From Gemmatimonadota bacterium (GTDB lineage: Bacteria > Gemmatimonadota > Gemmatimonadetes > Gemmatimonadales > Gemmatimonadaceae): a DNA stretch of 14,709 nt. Location of the stretch: contig CANJOX010000034.1 in NCBI GenBank assembly GCA_947475795.1, positions 1 through 14,709 of the forward strand, written 5' to 3'. The position numbers and the translations under genes were made by a program. Shown in pieces: positions 7,500 through 14,708 of the stretch (positions within the stretch are counted from its first letter, which is position 1; each line of letters starts with the position of its first letter). The notes under the pieces are model-generated. The model made no database searches. It was not told the origin of the DNA and worked only from the letters and a program-made list of their open reading frames with translations.

Positions 7500-9695
7500 T
7501 CAGCGGCTCGGCGGGATCGCGCCATCATCCAGAATGTGCGGCGTGACCAGAATGAGCAGATCGCGCTTGGTCTCGTTCTTGGAGTTCTGCGAGAACAGGC
7601 GACCGATAAACGGCAGGTTCATGAGCACGGGGATCCCGCTGCGGAAGCGATTGGTCTCCGTGACCGTGAGGCCGCCGATGACGGCGGCTTCGCCGTCAGC
7701 CACGAGCACCTGCGACTCCGCGCGCTGGCGGTTGAAGATCACGCCCACATCAGTCGCCGCGATTTCGGCGCTCGAGTTCTCGGCCTTGATGTTGAGCAGC
7801 ACCATGCGGTTGTTGGTGATCTGCGGCGTCACGGACAGCTTGATGCCCGCCTCTTCCTTGGACACGGTGGCGCGGGGGAAAAAGGCCGCCGCATTCGGTT
7901 GTCCCTGCCCACCGCCACCGCCGCCACCACCGCCACCGCCTCCCTGCCCACCGCCCTGCCCGCCCGCGCTGGCATCGATCACACGGATCGGGATTTCCTG
8001 ACCAACAAAGATCTCGGCGCTGCGATTGTTCAGGATCGTGATGCTCGGCTCCGACTGCACATCGGCCAGCGACGAGGTCTGCAGCGCGTTGAGAAACGCC
8101 GTGAGCTGGTACCGACCCAGCGCGGTGCTGTAGATCAGGTTGAGCGCGTTCGGCTTGATGGCGTTGTTGGCGTTGGCGATGCCGGCGAGCGCATTGCCGC
8201 CCAGCGCGATGCGTGCCGGTCCTTCGTAGGCCTTGCCGCCGCCCGTCGCATCGGGCACGCCGTCGCCGTCGGTATCGACCGCCGTAAGGGTATTGGGATC
8301 AGTGCGCGGCACGAGTTGCTGGAAGAACTGCTTGTTCCCGGTGCCGAGATCGTAGGCGAGGCCGATATCCTGAATGCCGGTACGATTGACGAAGATGATC
8401 TTGGCCTTGATCGCGACCTGCGGCGTACGGATGTCGAGCTGCTGAATGCGAGACACGATTTCCGGAAGCCGCGACGGCACCTCAGTAATGATGAGCTTGT
8501 TCGTAGCGCTGTCGGCGGCCACCGATCCACGGACCACACACCCCTGGCCCGCCGTCTGATCCTGCTGTCCAGCACCGCCGCCGGTCTGGTTCATCGGCAT
8601 GCCCATGTCGCGGCCGGTGGCCATCGTGGTCAGACCGGTGCAGTCACGGGCCAGCAGCTGCTGGACGGTACCGCGCAGGACGACCGCCTTCGAGTAATTG
8701 ATGTCGACGATCTGGGTCACGAGCGGCTCGAGCGCCTGATTCGTGGCGAGATTGCGATAGCTGTCAACCGTGATGATGCCGCTGGCATCCTCGGTCGCCG
8801 CCAAGCCCTGCGCCTGCAGGATGGCCTGCAGCGCGACATCCCACGGCTTGTCGGCGATATCGGCCGTCACGTTGCCCTCGACGTCCTTGCCGACGACGAT
8901 GGTGCGCCCCGAGAAGGTGGCGAACGCCGCGATCACATCGCGGATATTCGTCCCGTCGTAGCTCACCGTAATCCGCGGCTTCTGCTGCTGGCGGCGCGCC
9001 GCCGCCATCGAGGCGACCGTGGCCGGCGTGCGCGCGGTGAGCGGCGCATTGATCGGCTCATCGATCACGACCGGCGCCGGGGCCGGCACCACGTCGACCG
9101 GCGTTTCGGTGACGCGAACCTCCGCGACCGGCTTGGTGCGTACCGAGTCAAGCGGGGCAGCCACGGCCGGAATGACGGCCGGCTGGTCGAGCCGGCCAGC
9201 CGCGGCCTGCGACCACAGCACATCACCGGTGGGCGTCGACCCCCACGGGGCGAAGGCGACGGTCGGCGCCTGGAGCGCAATGCGGACCTGCCCGCCATCG
9301 CGCACGACGGTGTAGCGGTGGTGCTCGTCGAGATCGATCACCAGGCGCACGGTATCGGGGCGGTACTGCGACAGGCGCAGGTTGCGCACGGGCCCGCGCG
9401 TCTTGCCGTCGTAGCCGGACTTGACGGCCAGACTGGCTCCGCCGAGATCGATCACGATGCGCGACGGCGTATCGAGCGTGAAGTGCGTGAGGGTCACGCC
9501 GGAATCGAGTGCCAGCACGACATCGGCGCCGGCCGATGCCGGGGCCACGGCGACGCCGAGGACACGCCCTCGGGTCGGGGCGTCGGCAGGTGAGGTAACG
9601 GCCAGAGGGGCCGAAGGGGCCGCGTATCCCGCCGGCGCGAACGCGCCAGGTGCCAGGAGAGCGGAGATCACTGCAAGGGTCGTCGGTCCCATCAT
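7500..9695 (-). CDS. pilQ: Type IV pilus outer-membrane secretin PilQ
   Basis: PilQ forms the outer-membrane gated ring through which the pilus fibre passes. The 731-residue product has a signal peptide (about 1-25, oddly without basic residues at its start) and an AMIN domain that may bind peptidoglycan (about 45-143). A linker rich in Ala, Pro and Val follows. The secretin N0/STN domain is at about 240-312 and an N1 domain at about 325-425. The secretin core (about 430-720) contains GVIFNRQRAESQVLVADGEA and SGIPVLMNLPFIGRLF, then RDLLILVTPHIL. Only one AMIN domain and one N1 are visible. Unusual insertions are a Cys352-Cys386 loop in N1, a DTDGDGVPD loop (474-482) and a Gly/Gln-rich tract (about 578-598). 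The ATG at 9695 overlaps the pilP stop in an ATGA; a second ATG follows directly. GAGGAA (9699-9704) is a good ribosome-binding site for it. Confidence 0.96.
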   Translation of the reverse strand: MMGPTTLAVISALLAPGAFAPAGYAAPSAPLAVTSPADAPTRGRVLGVAVAPASAGADVVLALDSGVTLTHFTLDTPSRIVIDLGGASLAVKSGYDGKTRGPVRNLRLSQYRPDTVRLVIDLDEHHRYTVVRDGGQVRIALQAPTVAFAPWGSTPTGDVLWSQAAAGRLDQPAVIPAVAAPLDSVRTKPVAEVRVTETPVDVVPAPAPVVIDEPINAPLTARTPATVASMAAARRQQQKPRITVSYDGTNIRDVIAAFATFSGRTIVVGKDVEGNVTADIADKPWDVALQAILQAQGLAATEDASGIITVDSYRNLATNQALEPLVTQIVDINYSKAVVLRGTVQQLLARDCTGLTTMATGRDMGMPMNQTGGGAGQQDQTAGQGCVVRGSVAADSATNKLIITEVPSRLPEIVSRIQQLDIRTPQVAIKAKIIFVNRTGIQDIGLAYDLGTGNKQFFQQLVPRTDPNTLTAVDTDGDGVPDATGGGKAYEGPARIALGGNALAGIANANNAIKPNALNLIYSTALGRYQLTAFLNALQTSSLADVQSEPSITILNNRSAEIFVGQEIPIRVIDASAGGQGGGQGGGGGGGGGGGGQGQPNAAAFFPRATVSKEEAGIKLSVTPQITNNRMVLLNIKAENSSAEIAATDVGVIFNRQRAESQVLVADGEAAVIGGLTVTETNRFRSGIPVLMNLPFIGRLFSQNSKNETKRDLLILVTPHILDDGAIPPSR
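7902..7964 (-). repeat. Glycine-codon simple repeat inside pilQ
   Basis: A run of GGN codons broken by a few CAG/CAA encodes a Gly/Gln-rich tract of about 21 residues, including twelve consecutive glycines. It sits within the secretin core, between the RVIDAS segment and AAAFFPRATVSKEEAG. Its length can change by slippage in steps of three without breaking the frame. The position fits a flexible loop between beta strands of the secretin barrel. Confidence 0.85.
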
Positions 9696-10126
9696 GGGTT
9701 CCTCACTTTCGTCGTGTCGCTGCTGAGTGGCAGCGTTTCCTGCCGGTTGAATCCGAATTCTTCGATGGTGAACTGCACGGCCCTTTGACGGATCGCCGCC
9801 ACGCGCAAACGCCCGAGCTGCTGGCCGACGCGGATGCGGTACTGCTGCTTCGAAAACGTGTCGCGCAGGATGGCGACGGAGTTGTTCCCGACCGGGTCGA
9901 ACGCAACGGCCGTGAGGCGCAGATCACTCAGGAGCGGACGGACGTCGCTGCTGGTCATGAGGGACTTGTATGGATCGCGGCGCCCACCGCCGTTGTACAC
10001 GAACGCTTCGCGCTGAAGGATGATTTCCGTGGGCATTGCCGCCGGGCGCGGGGGCTGCTGGGCGGCGGCCGACACCGCGGCGGTGCTGACGGTCCAGAGC
10101 GCGATCGTCATGGTCAGCCGTTTCAT
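9692..10126 (-). CDS. pilP: Type IV pilus inner-membrane-to-secretin connector PilP-like
   Basis: PilP links the PilN/PilO pair in the inner membrane to the N0 domain of PilQ in the periplasm. The 144-residue protein has a cleavable-type signal sequence (1-22, ending SAAA before QQ), a Pro-rich spacer and the family's YNGGGRRDPYKSL stretch (44-56). A compact beta domain follows, containing DLRLTAVAFDPVGNNSVAIL (68-87) and QYRIRVGQQLGRLRVAAI (95-112). The order of genes also argues for PilP. There is no cysteine anywhere, so it cannot be a lipoprotein as proteobacterial PilP usually is. The ATG at 10126 overlaps the pilO stop in an ATGA and is preceded by an AAAGGAG ribosome-binding site 8 nt away (10135-10141). 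Confidence 0.9.
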   Translation of the reverse strand: MKRLTMTIALWTVSTAAVSAAAQQPPRPAAMPTEIILQREAFVYNGGGRRDPYKSLMTSSDVRPLLSDLRLTAVAFDPVGNNSVAILRDTFSKQQYRIRVGQQLGRLRVAAIRQRAVQFTIEEFGFNRQETLPLSSDTTKVRNP

Positions 10127-10746
10127 GACGTACGCTCCTTTGCGCGGGCGCGAGGCGGTGCGGTTTTCTCGACGTAGGTTTGCAGCGTGATCGTCGCGGC
10201 GAGCGCGTCCTTCTCCGACGTCTTGACCACGCCCCTGGCAGCACCGAGCCCAGGTCCGGTGATGATCGAGAAATTCACCGGGGCCACGATGCGCGCGAGC
10301 GACCCCACGTTCGCGAGGAATTCGCCGAACTGGTGATAGCCGCCGATGATGGTGACGGTGTAGCGATAGGTATCGAAATTACCGCCGACGATTACGGGCT
10401 CCGGCGTCACACTGCCCACGTCGAGTCCGGCGCGGCGCGCGGCGGTGCTGATCTCTTCCAGGAGCGCCGGCACTTCGTTGCCCGTGGGTACCAGACGGCG
10501 CATGACGAGGAGTGCGGAGCGATTCTCCGCCGCCTGCGCACGCAGCGTCTCGATGCTACCGGAGGCGAACTCACGCGCGGCCCGCTGATTCGCCTCCTCG
10601 AGCGCGGCCACATGCGTGCGGTCGTCTTCGAGCTGCGTCTCACGCGCGGAGTACGGGTAGAGGTAGTACACAGCAGCGAGGGCAAGCGCCGCCAAGCCGA
10701 TCAGCAGCTTGACTTGGTCGCGCTGGTTTTGTGGGAGGATGGCCAT
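10123..10746 (-). CDS. pilO: Type IV pilus inner-membrane alignment protein PilO
   Basis: PilO is a bitopic inner-membrane protein that pairs with PilN and positions the pilus machine. The 207-residue protein shows a short cytoplasmic start, one membrane segment (about 13-30), a periplasmic coiled-coil-like stretch (about 33-85, rich in Ala, Glu and Arg) and a ferredoxin-like domain (about 92-193). The latter includes EVPALLEEISTAARRAGLDV and YRYTVTIIGGYHQFGEFLAN, typical of the family. A basic tail ends the protein. The ATG at 10746 is 12 nt after the pilN stop; no strong Shine-Dalgarno sequence is seen there, so its translation may depend on ribosomes arriving from pilN. Its stop overlaps pilP. 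Confidence 0.94.
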   Translation of the reverse strand: MAILPQNQRDQVKLLIGLAALALAAVYYLYPYSARETQLEDDRTHVAALEEANQRAAREFASGSIETLRAQAAENRSALLVMRRLVPTGNEVPALLEEISTAARRAGLDVGSVTPEPVIVGGNFDTYRYTVTIIGGYHQFGEFLANVGSLARIVAPVNFSIITGPGLGAARGVVKTSEKDALAATITLQTYVEKTAPPRARAKERTS

Positions 10747-10758
10747 GGGTGTCGTGTC

Positions 10759-11502
10759 TCAGCGCACGGGGACGACGAGGGGCGATGTGCGAACCACCCC
10801 TGGCGGCGGCACTTCGTACTCCGCCGACAACTCGAACTGCGTGACATCCTTGCCGTCGACAATCACGATCTCCGACTTGCTCAACGCCACGCGCTGGATG
10901 AACGGCGAGCTCTCCATCTGACGCATGAACATCGTGAGCGCCTGAATGTCGACCGTCTGACCGACCAGTCGAAACGTGAGCGGCGGGTGCACCTCAATGG
11001 AGTCTGGCGTGACCGCCGCGGTGTTTTCACCGGCCCGGGTGGGCACAACGGGGGCGGCCAGCGTGTCAATTCCCGGAGGCAGCGGGGGCTTGCTGGTCTG
11101 CTCGAGGGTGGTCAGCCACGTGTAGGCCGGCAACGCGCGACTGACTTCATCGAGAATGTGCGCCCAGTTGAAGCGGTTCTCATCGATGGTCCGAATGATC
11201 TGCAGCTGGCGCATCACCGAGTCGCGCTCGGCCGTCAGCCGGCGACGGGCGGCAAGCACCTTGGCGTATCGCGTGGAATCGCGCACGGCACGATCGAGTT
11301 GTTCCGCCACCTCGCCGGCGCGCGCGTTCTGCGCCGTGAAGAGCAGGCCCACGGCGGCCACCGCAATCACCACGGCGCCGGCGGCGCCCAGCAGCCACGG
11401 ATCACGGATGCCCGCCCCGAAGCTTCCGATCGACAGCGTGCGTCCAGCCGTGCTGCGCGACGTCTTCTTGGTGCCGGGAAGGAGATTGATCTGAAGCATC
11501 AT
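10759..11502 (-). CDS. pilN: Type IV pilus inner-membrane alignment protein PilN
   Basis: PilN ties cytoplasmic PilM to the periplasmic PilO/PilP complex. The 247-residue product opens with MMLQINLLPG, the INLLP motif known to dock into PilM. It has one membrane segment (about 36-57), a coiled-coil-like region rich in Ala, Arg and Glu (about 60-105) and a ferredoxin-like periplasmic domain whose later part includes LTFRLVGQTVDIQALTMFMR (175-194). A Pro-rich insert (about 137-173) splits this domain and makes the protein somewhat longer than the roughly 200 residues usual in proteobacteria. The open frame extends 55 codons upstream into pilM, but the INLLP motif and the ribosome-binding site fix the start at the ATG at 11502 or the next codon. 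Confidence 0.94.
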   Translation of the reverse strand: MMLQINLLPGTKKTSRSTAGRTLSIGSFGAGIRDPWLLGAAGAVVIAVAAVGLLFTAQNARAGEVAEQLDRAVRDSTRYAKVLAARRRLTAERDSVMRQLQIIRTIDENRFNWAHILDEVSRALPAYTWLTTLEQTSKPPLPPGIDTLAAPVVPTRAGENTAAVTPDSIEVHPPLTFRLVGQTVDIQALTMFMRQMESSPFIQRVALSKSEIVIVDGKDVTQFELSAEYEVPPPGVVRTSPLVVPVR

Positions 11503-11510
11503 GGTCGTGT

Positions 11511-11516
11511 TCCTTA
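11511..11516 (-). promoter_or_regulatory. Ribosome-binding site of pilN overlapping the pilM stop
   Basis: TAAGGA on the minus strand contains the pilM stop codon TAA and an AAGGA Shine-Dalgarno core 8 nt before the pilN ATG. It decides the pilN start against the much longer open frame and suggests that terminating pilM ribosomes re-initiate on pilN. Confidence 0.75.
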
Positions 11517-12557
11517 GGCCGCAACGCGAAGCGCAAGACCCACCGGCAACATCAGCAGCGGTGCGACCTCGTCGGTGGACAGAAACTCCAGCGCCCCATC
11601 CCGCACCGTAATCCGGGCCAGCGCATTGGCGGGCTGCACAGGGAGGTGCAGGCGGCTCGACAGCCATTCCACGAGTCCCGGCACGCGCGCGCCACCACCG
11701 CAGGCGTACACCGCGCGGAGCTGGCCCAAACTCCGCGACGCCGTGGCGAGGAACGTGGCCGCGCGCTCGATCCCGACGGCGAGTTCTTCGCCGCGCATCG
11801 CGACAGTGCTATCAAGCATCGGCGAGCGATCGAAACCACGCAGCAGATCCTCGGCGTCATCGACGCCCAGCCCGTGTTCACGCTGCATATCCTCGCGGAA
11901 ACGGCGCGTGCCCAGCGCCAGATCCCGCGTCAGGATGGGGACGCCATCATCGAGAATGTTGAGATTGGTCTGCTCGTTGCCGATGTTGATCAGCGCCACC
12001 GTGCCACGCATCGCGTCCGGATAGTTCGCCTCGAATGCATTGTGCAAGGCGAAGGCATCGACGTCGATGACCGACGGTGGGAAGCCGGCATCCTCAAGCA
12101 GCGCACGCTTCGACTCGACGAGTTCGCGCTTGGCCGCGACGAGCAGCACGCTCATGTCGAGGCCGTCGCCGTCGGGATCGAGAATCTGGAAGTCGAGCTC
12201 GACCGAATCCATGTCGAACGGCACGTGCTGCTCCGCCTCCCAGCGCATCAACTCGCGCGCCTGCGCTTCCTTCACCCGCTCGATCGAGATTTTCTTGACG
12301 ATCACGTCGCGTCCGCCGACGGCGGTCACCAAGCTCTTCGTCTTGACGCCCGTGGCTTCGAGGGTCTGCCGGATCGCGTCCGTCACCAGACCGGGATCCA
12401 TGACCTCACCCTCCACGATCGCCGTGTCGGTGAGCGGCGTAATCACAACCTTCACCAGCTCCGGCGACGGACCGCTGTGGTCGATGACCACCGCTTTCAC
12501 GAGCCCGGAACCGACGTCGAGTCCGATGGTGATTTTCTTTCGGCCGAAGAGCGCCAT
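11514..12557 (-). CDS. pilM: Type IV pilus actin-like ATPase PilM
   Basis: PilM is a cytoplasmic actin/FtsA-fold protein that binds ATP and the N-terminus of PilN, forming the inner ring of the pilus machine. The 347-residue protein begins MALFGRKKITIGLDVGSG, the typical opening with the phosphate-1 loop GLDVGS (12-17). It also shows VKKISIERVKEAQARELMRW and EAEQHVPFD (SHS2 region, about 87-115), the second phosphate loop NIGNEQTNLNIL (191-202) and the adenosine motif YACGGGARVPGL (284-295). Length is normal. The ATG at 12557 is chosen from the family opening; the frame stays open for 54 more codons but those are not family-like. No clear Shine-Dalgarno sequence precedes it. It is the first gene of the pil unit and lies behind a putative promoter and a long leader. 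Confidence 0.96.
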   Translation of the reverse strand: MALFGRKKITIGLDVGSGLVKAVVIDHSGPSPELVKVVITPLTDTAIVEGEVMDPGLVTDAIRQTLEATGVKTKSLVTAVGGRDVIVKKISIERVKEAQARELMRWEAEQHVPFDMDSVELDFQILDPDGDGLDMSVLLVAAKRELVESKRALLEDAGFPPSVIDVDAFALHNAFEANYPDAMRGTVALINIGNEQTNLNILDDGVPILTRDLALGTRRFREDMQREHGLGVDDAEDLLRGFDRSPMLDSTVAMRGEELAVGIERAATFLATASRSLGQLRAVYACGGGARVPGLVEWLSSRLHLPVQPANALARITVRDGALEFLSTDEVAPLLMLPVGLALRVAA

Positions 12558-12757
12558 GGATAATGGGGTTGCACTGGTGATGAATTCGCCGCCGCCCGGC
12601 GACCAGCTGCACCGGAGGGACAGACTGACCTGCGATGACCGGACATGTCTCTCTTCTAACGACCGGCTCCTCACGAGGTAACGCTGTCCCCTAGGGGAGG
12701 AGTTGGCCCAACTGCCCACATCGTGACAGTCTCGGCCTCCAGCCGTGCTTTCCGTAC
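12558..12757 (-). other. Possible 5' leader of pilM, about 200 nt
   Basis: If the TATAAT upstream is used, the pil transcript has a leader of about 200 nt with no gene in it. It can form CGGC/GCCG around a 5-nt loop near its start, contains the 12-bp palindrome tcccctagggga (about 12687-12698) and has distant complementary arms, ctgtccc (12684-12690) and gggacag (12617-12623). I do not recognise a known riboswitch. The frame of pilM is open through most of it, but the amino acids do not look like PilM. Confidence 0.35.
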
Positions 12758-12763
12758 TGGGCC

Positions 12764-12769
12764 ATTATA
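12764..12769 (-). promoter_or_regulatory. Putative -10 box of the pilM-lipoprotein operon
   Basis: The minus strand reads TATAAT, a perfect sigma-70-type -10 hexamer and a rare AT-rich island here, 12 nt after the stop codon of the PilX-like gene. The matching -35 position falls on GC-rich coding sequence (GCCGCC) with no resemblance to TTGACA, and there is no extended TGN motif, so the promoter would be weak or activator-dependent. It would start transcription near 12757. Confidence 0.5.
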
Positions 12770-12781
12770 ACCGACATCCGT

Positions 12782-13858
12782 TCAGGGCGGCGGCGCCAGC
12801 CAGCTGAGGAACGGGACCGCTCGGGGTTCCGCGACCGTGGCAAGCGCCATCTGCACCGCACACCGATCGTAGTGCACGGCGGTGTTCCCGCCGAGCTCGG
12901 CGGCGGCCCGTTCGCCCTCAGGTGGTATCATGGCGGCGCGCGGTGGGGCCACGAGGACCGCGCCGCGCACGCGCAACGCCCCGGCACGCACATCGAGGTG
13001 CCCCCGTACCACCAGCAGGCCGTCCACCTCCAACGCATCGCGCACGATGAGGTCGCCGGCGATGCCCAGCAGCCCACGCCAGCGTGCCGGCCCCTGCGTT
13101 GTCACGGGGGTACCGACGAGCAGCAGGCTGTGCCAGCCGGGTAACGGCCCGACGGTCGCTGGCGTGCTGTCGCGCGGCACAACCCGGCTCGCGGCGACCA
13201 GTACAGGCCACGCCCGCTCGAACTGTGTGCGCAGGGCCGCGATGTCGGCGGGGGCGTGCCACGCCGGACGGCGCTCCCACGTCGCCGTCGGCCCCTCGGT
13301 GAGGGCCGTTGCCATCAACGCCGCCACCGATACACTATCGCGCGGGGTGCCACAGTCGTCCGTGCTGGACGGGAGATCGGCCCCGGATATCTCGCTCTGC
13401 CCCTGCCCGCGCGCAGTGCCCAGGACGCTCAGCGCGGCGGGGAGCGGCACGGCCGGTGGATCGAGCCAGACGACGCGCTGGACGACCCGCCGCACAGCTC
13501 CCGGCGTGCCGATCCGGTCAAGCAGGACCCGCGCGCGCGTCCAGGCGATGAGCGGATGGGTGCGCGTGATGTCGCTGCGAACGGGGTCGCCGATCGCCGT
13601 CACGACGGTCGTACGGAGCGTATGCCCAAGCGGCAACGCGGCGAGGCTGTCGCGTGGCCAGCGATCGAGCTGGAGGGCGAGCCCCTCGTCGGCGGCGAGC
13701 TGCGCGCGTACGCCGCCGGCACCGAGGCGGGCGGCGCGGTGGCCTCGCCACGCCACGGTCACGGCCCCCAACGACAGGATGCTGACCAGCAGCGTGACCA
13801 CCACCACATACGGCAGGACGAATCCGTGGCGTCTTGCCCTAGCGATCCGGTTGCGCAT
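12782..13858 (-). CDS. PilX-like pilus assembly protein with beta-rich C-terminus
   Basis: The 358-residue protein resembles PilX-type components that join minor pilins at the pilus tip or prime assembly. It has a basic leader (RNRIARARRHG), one hydrophobic helix (about 13-36, FVLPYVVVVTLLVSILSLGA) and the small-residue-rich helix with DEGLALQ (57-63) common after it. Gly12-Phe13 could be a prepilin peptidase site, but position +5 is Tyr rather than Glu, as in PilX and GspK types. Residues 244-304 alternate hydrophobic and small polar residues in about 10- to 20-residue units (GIAGDLIVRDALEVDGLLVV, then GHLDVRAGALRVRGAVLV), suggesting a short beta-solenoid. Cys169 and Cys333 could form a disulfide. 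It starts 20 bp inside the upstream prepilin gene, with GGGGAG just before the ATG. Specific function is not known; a GspK-like protein is the alternative. Confidence 0.78.
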   Translation of the reverse strand: MRNRIARARRHGFVLPYVVVVTLLVSILSLGAVTVAWRGHRAARLGAGGVRAQLAADEGLALQLDRWPRDSLAALPLGHTLRTTVVTAIGDPVRSDITRTHPLIAWTRARVLLDRIGTPGAVRRVVQRVVWLDPPAVPLPAALSVLGTARGQGQSEISGADLPSSTDDCGTPRDSVSVAALMATALTEGPTATWERRPAWHAPADIAALRTQFERAWPVLVAASRVVPRDSTPATVGPLPGWHSLLLVGTPVTTQGPARWRGLLGIAGDLIVRDALEVDGLLVVRGHLDVRAGALRVRGAVLVAPPRAAMIPPEGERAAAELGGNTAVHYDRCAVQMALATVAEPRAVPFLSWLAPPP

Positions 13859-14708
13859 GCTCTCCCCGTAGCGCGATGTCCATGGTTGCCGAGTCCGGTC
13901 GGGGCGCAGCGTTCCCCACCGGGGACTGGTGCAGGCGCAACGTGATCCGTAGCACCGCAGTCTCTTCGAGATGCACCGCCGGCTCGCCGCGGTGGTCGAG
14001 CACCTGCACGGCCATCCCGCCCTGGGCGGGGGAGAGCAGCGGTCCCGCCACGGGCTGCACGGTGTCCCAGCGGCCGCCAGTCACGCTGCGCCGGCCGAGG
14101 AACCAGGATCCACCGCTGCGGTAGAGGCTGTACCGGACCCGTCGCCGCACCGTGGCGGGAGCGCCGATCATTCCAACCTGTGGGCTGGCTACCGCCAGCG
14201 AGATCAGAACGGCGCGGCGATCTGCCCGGGCGGCGGTCCATGGGGCACCGCCACACGCGCTGCTCCACGAGAGCCCGGCGAGCGGTGTGGCGTGGTTGAC
14301 GGGCCGGAGCGCGCCGGACGGGTCGGCGTGCCAGAGGGTGACCACGTCGCCGGGTTGCACACTCGCAGCCCAGGCGAGCCCCACCGCATCGTCCGGATCG
14401 GCGGCGAGGAGGTCGATACGCTCCCGCGTTGGAGCGGCGCAGACGACCCCGACGCCCAGCACCGCCTCGAATTCGATGGCGGTGTCCCGCACGTCACGCA
14501 GGTCGCGCGCGCGGAGTGGGCGCACGTCAGCGGCGAGCGCGGCATGGGCGTGCCGGAGTTCCCGCGTGCCAGCTTGTTGACTGTCCCCGCGACGCGCAAG
14601 ACGCCAGACGCCGACCAGCATGGCGGCGGCCGCGGCCGCGAGCAGCGCGGCGACTGGCAGCGCCACGAGCAGTTCGAGCAGCGCGCTCCCGCGGCGGGTC
14701 ATCGGCAT
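13839..14708 (-). CDS. PilW/GspJ-type minor prepilin
   Basis: This 289-residue protein has a class III (prepilin) signal: the leader MPMTRRG followed by SALLELLVALPVAALL, with Gly at -1, Glu at +5 and a long Ala/Leu helix (about 8-35). It should be cleaved by the PilD-type peptidase and built into a pilus or pseudopilus. The C-terminal part (RVRYSLYRSGGSWFLGRR near 189-207, QGGMAVQVLDHRGEP near 229-243, then TAVLRITLRL) fits PilW/GspJ proteins. Cys90 and Cys152 may form a disulfide. The gene ends inside the PilX-like gene (20-bp overlap), so the two are translated together. The start is within 2 nt of the window edge: ATG at 14708 or 14702 both give a sensible leader, but a start outside the window cannot be excluded. 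Confidence 0.82.
   Translation of the reverse strand: MPMTRRGSALLELLVALPVAALLAAAAAAMLVGVWRLARRGDSQQAGTRELRHAHAALAADVRPLRARDLRDVRDTAIEFEAVLGVGVVCAAPTRERIDLLAADPDDAVGLAWAASVQPGDVVTLWHADPSGALRPVNHATPLAGLSWSSACGGAPWTAARADRRAVLISLAVASPQVGMIGAPATVRRRVRYSLYRSGGSWFLGRRSVTGGRWDTVQPVAGPLLSPAQGGMAVQVLDHRGEPAVHLEETAVLRITLRLHQSPVGNAAPRPDSATMDIALRGEHAQPDR

Noticed and set aside
7534..8001. Plus-strand frame with a long proline run, resembling a Pro-rich surface protein.
   Set aside because: The prolines are the complement of the glycine codons in pilQ; the rest shows no protein-like pattern.
11503..11667. 55-codon N-terminal extension of PilN inside pilM.
   Set aside because: The INLLP docking motif should be at the very N-terminus and a good ribosome-binding site stands before the ATG at 11502.
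12558..12757. Cyclic-di-GMP (GEMM) riboswitch before pilM, suggested by a GGAAAGCACGG segment and the pilus context.
   Set aside because: Only a short stretch resembles the motif; the conserved core and pairing of the class could not be laid out by eye. It is left as a search to run.
12782..14708. A type II secretion pseudopilus pair (GspJ/GspK) rather than type IV pilus minor pilins.
   Set aside because: Not excluded on sequence alone, but the following pilMNOPQ genes favour a type IV pilus; GspK's typical long helical insert is not evident.
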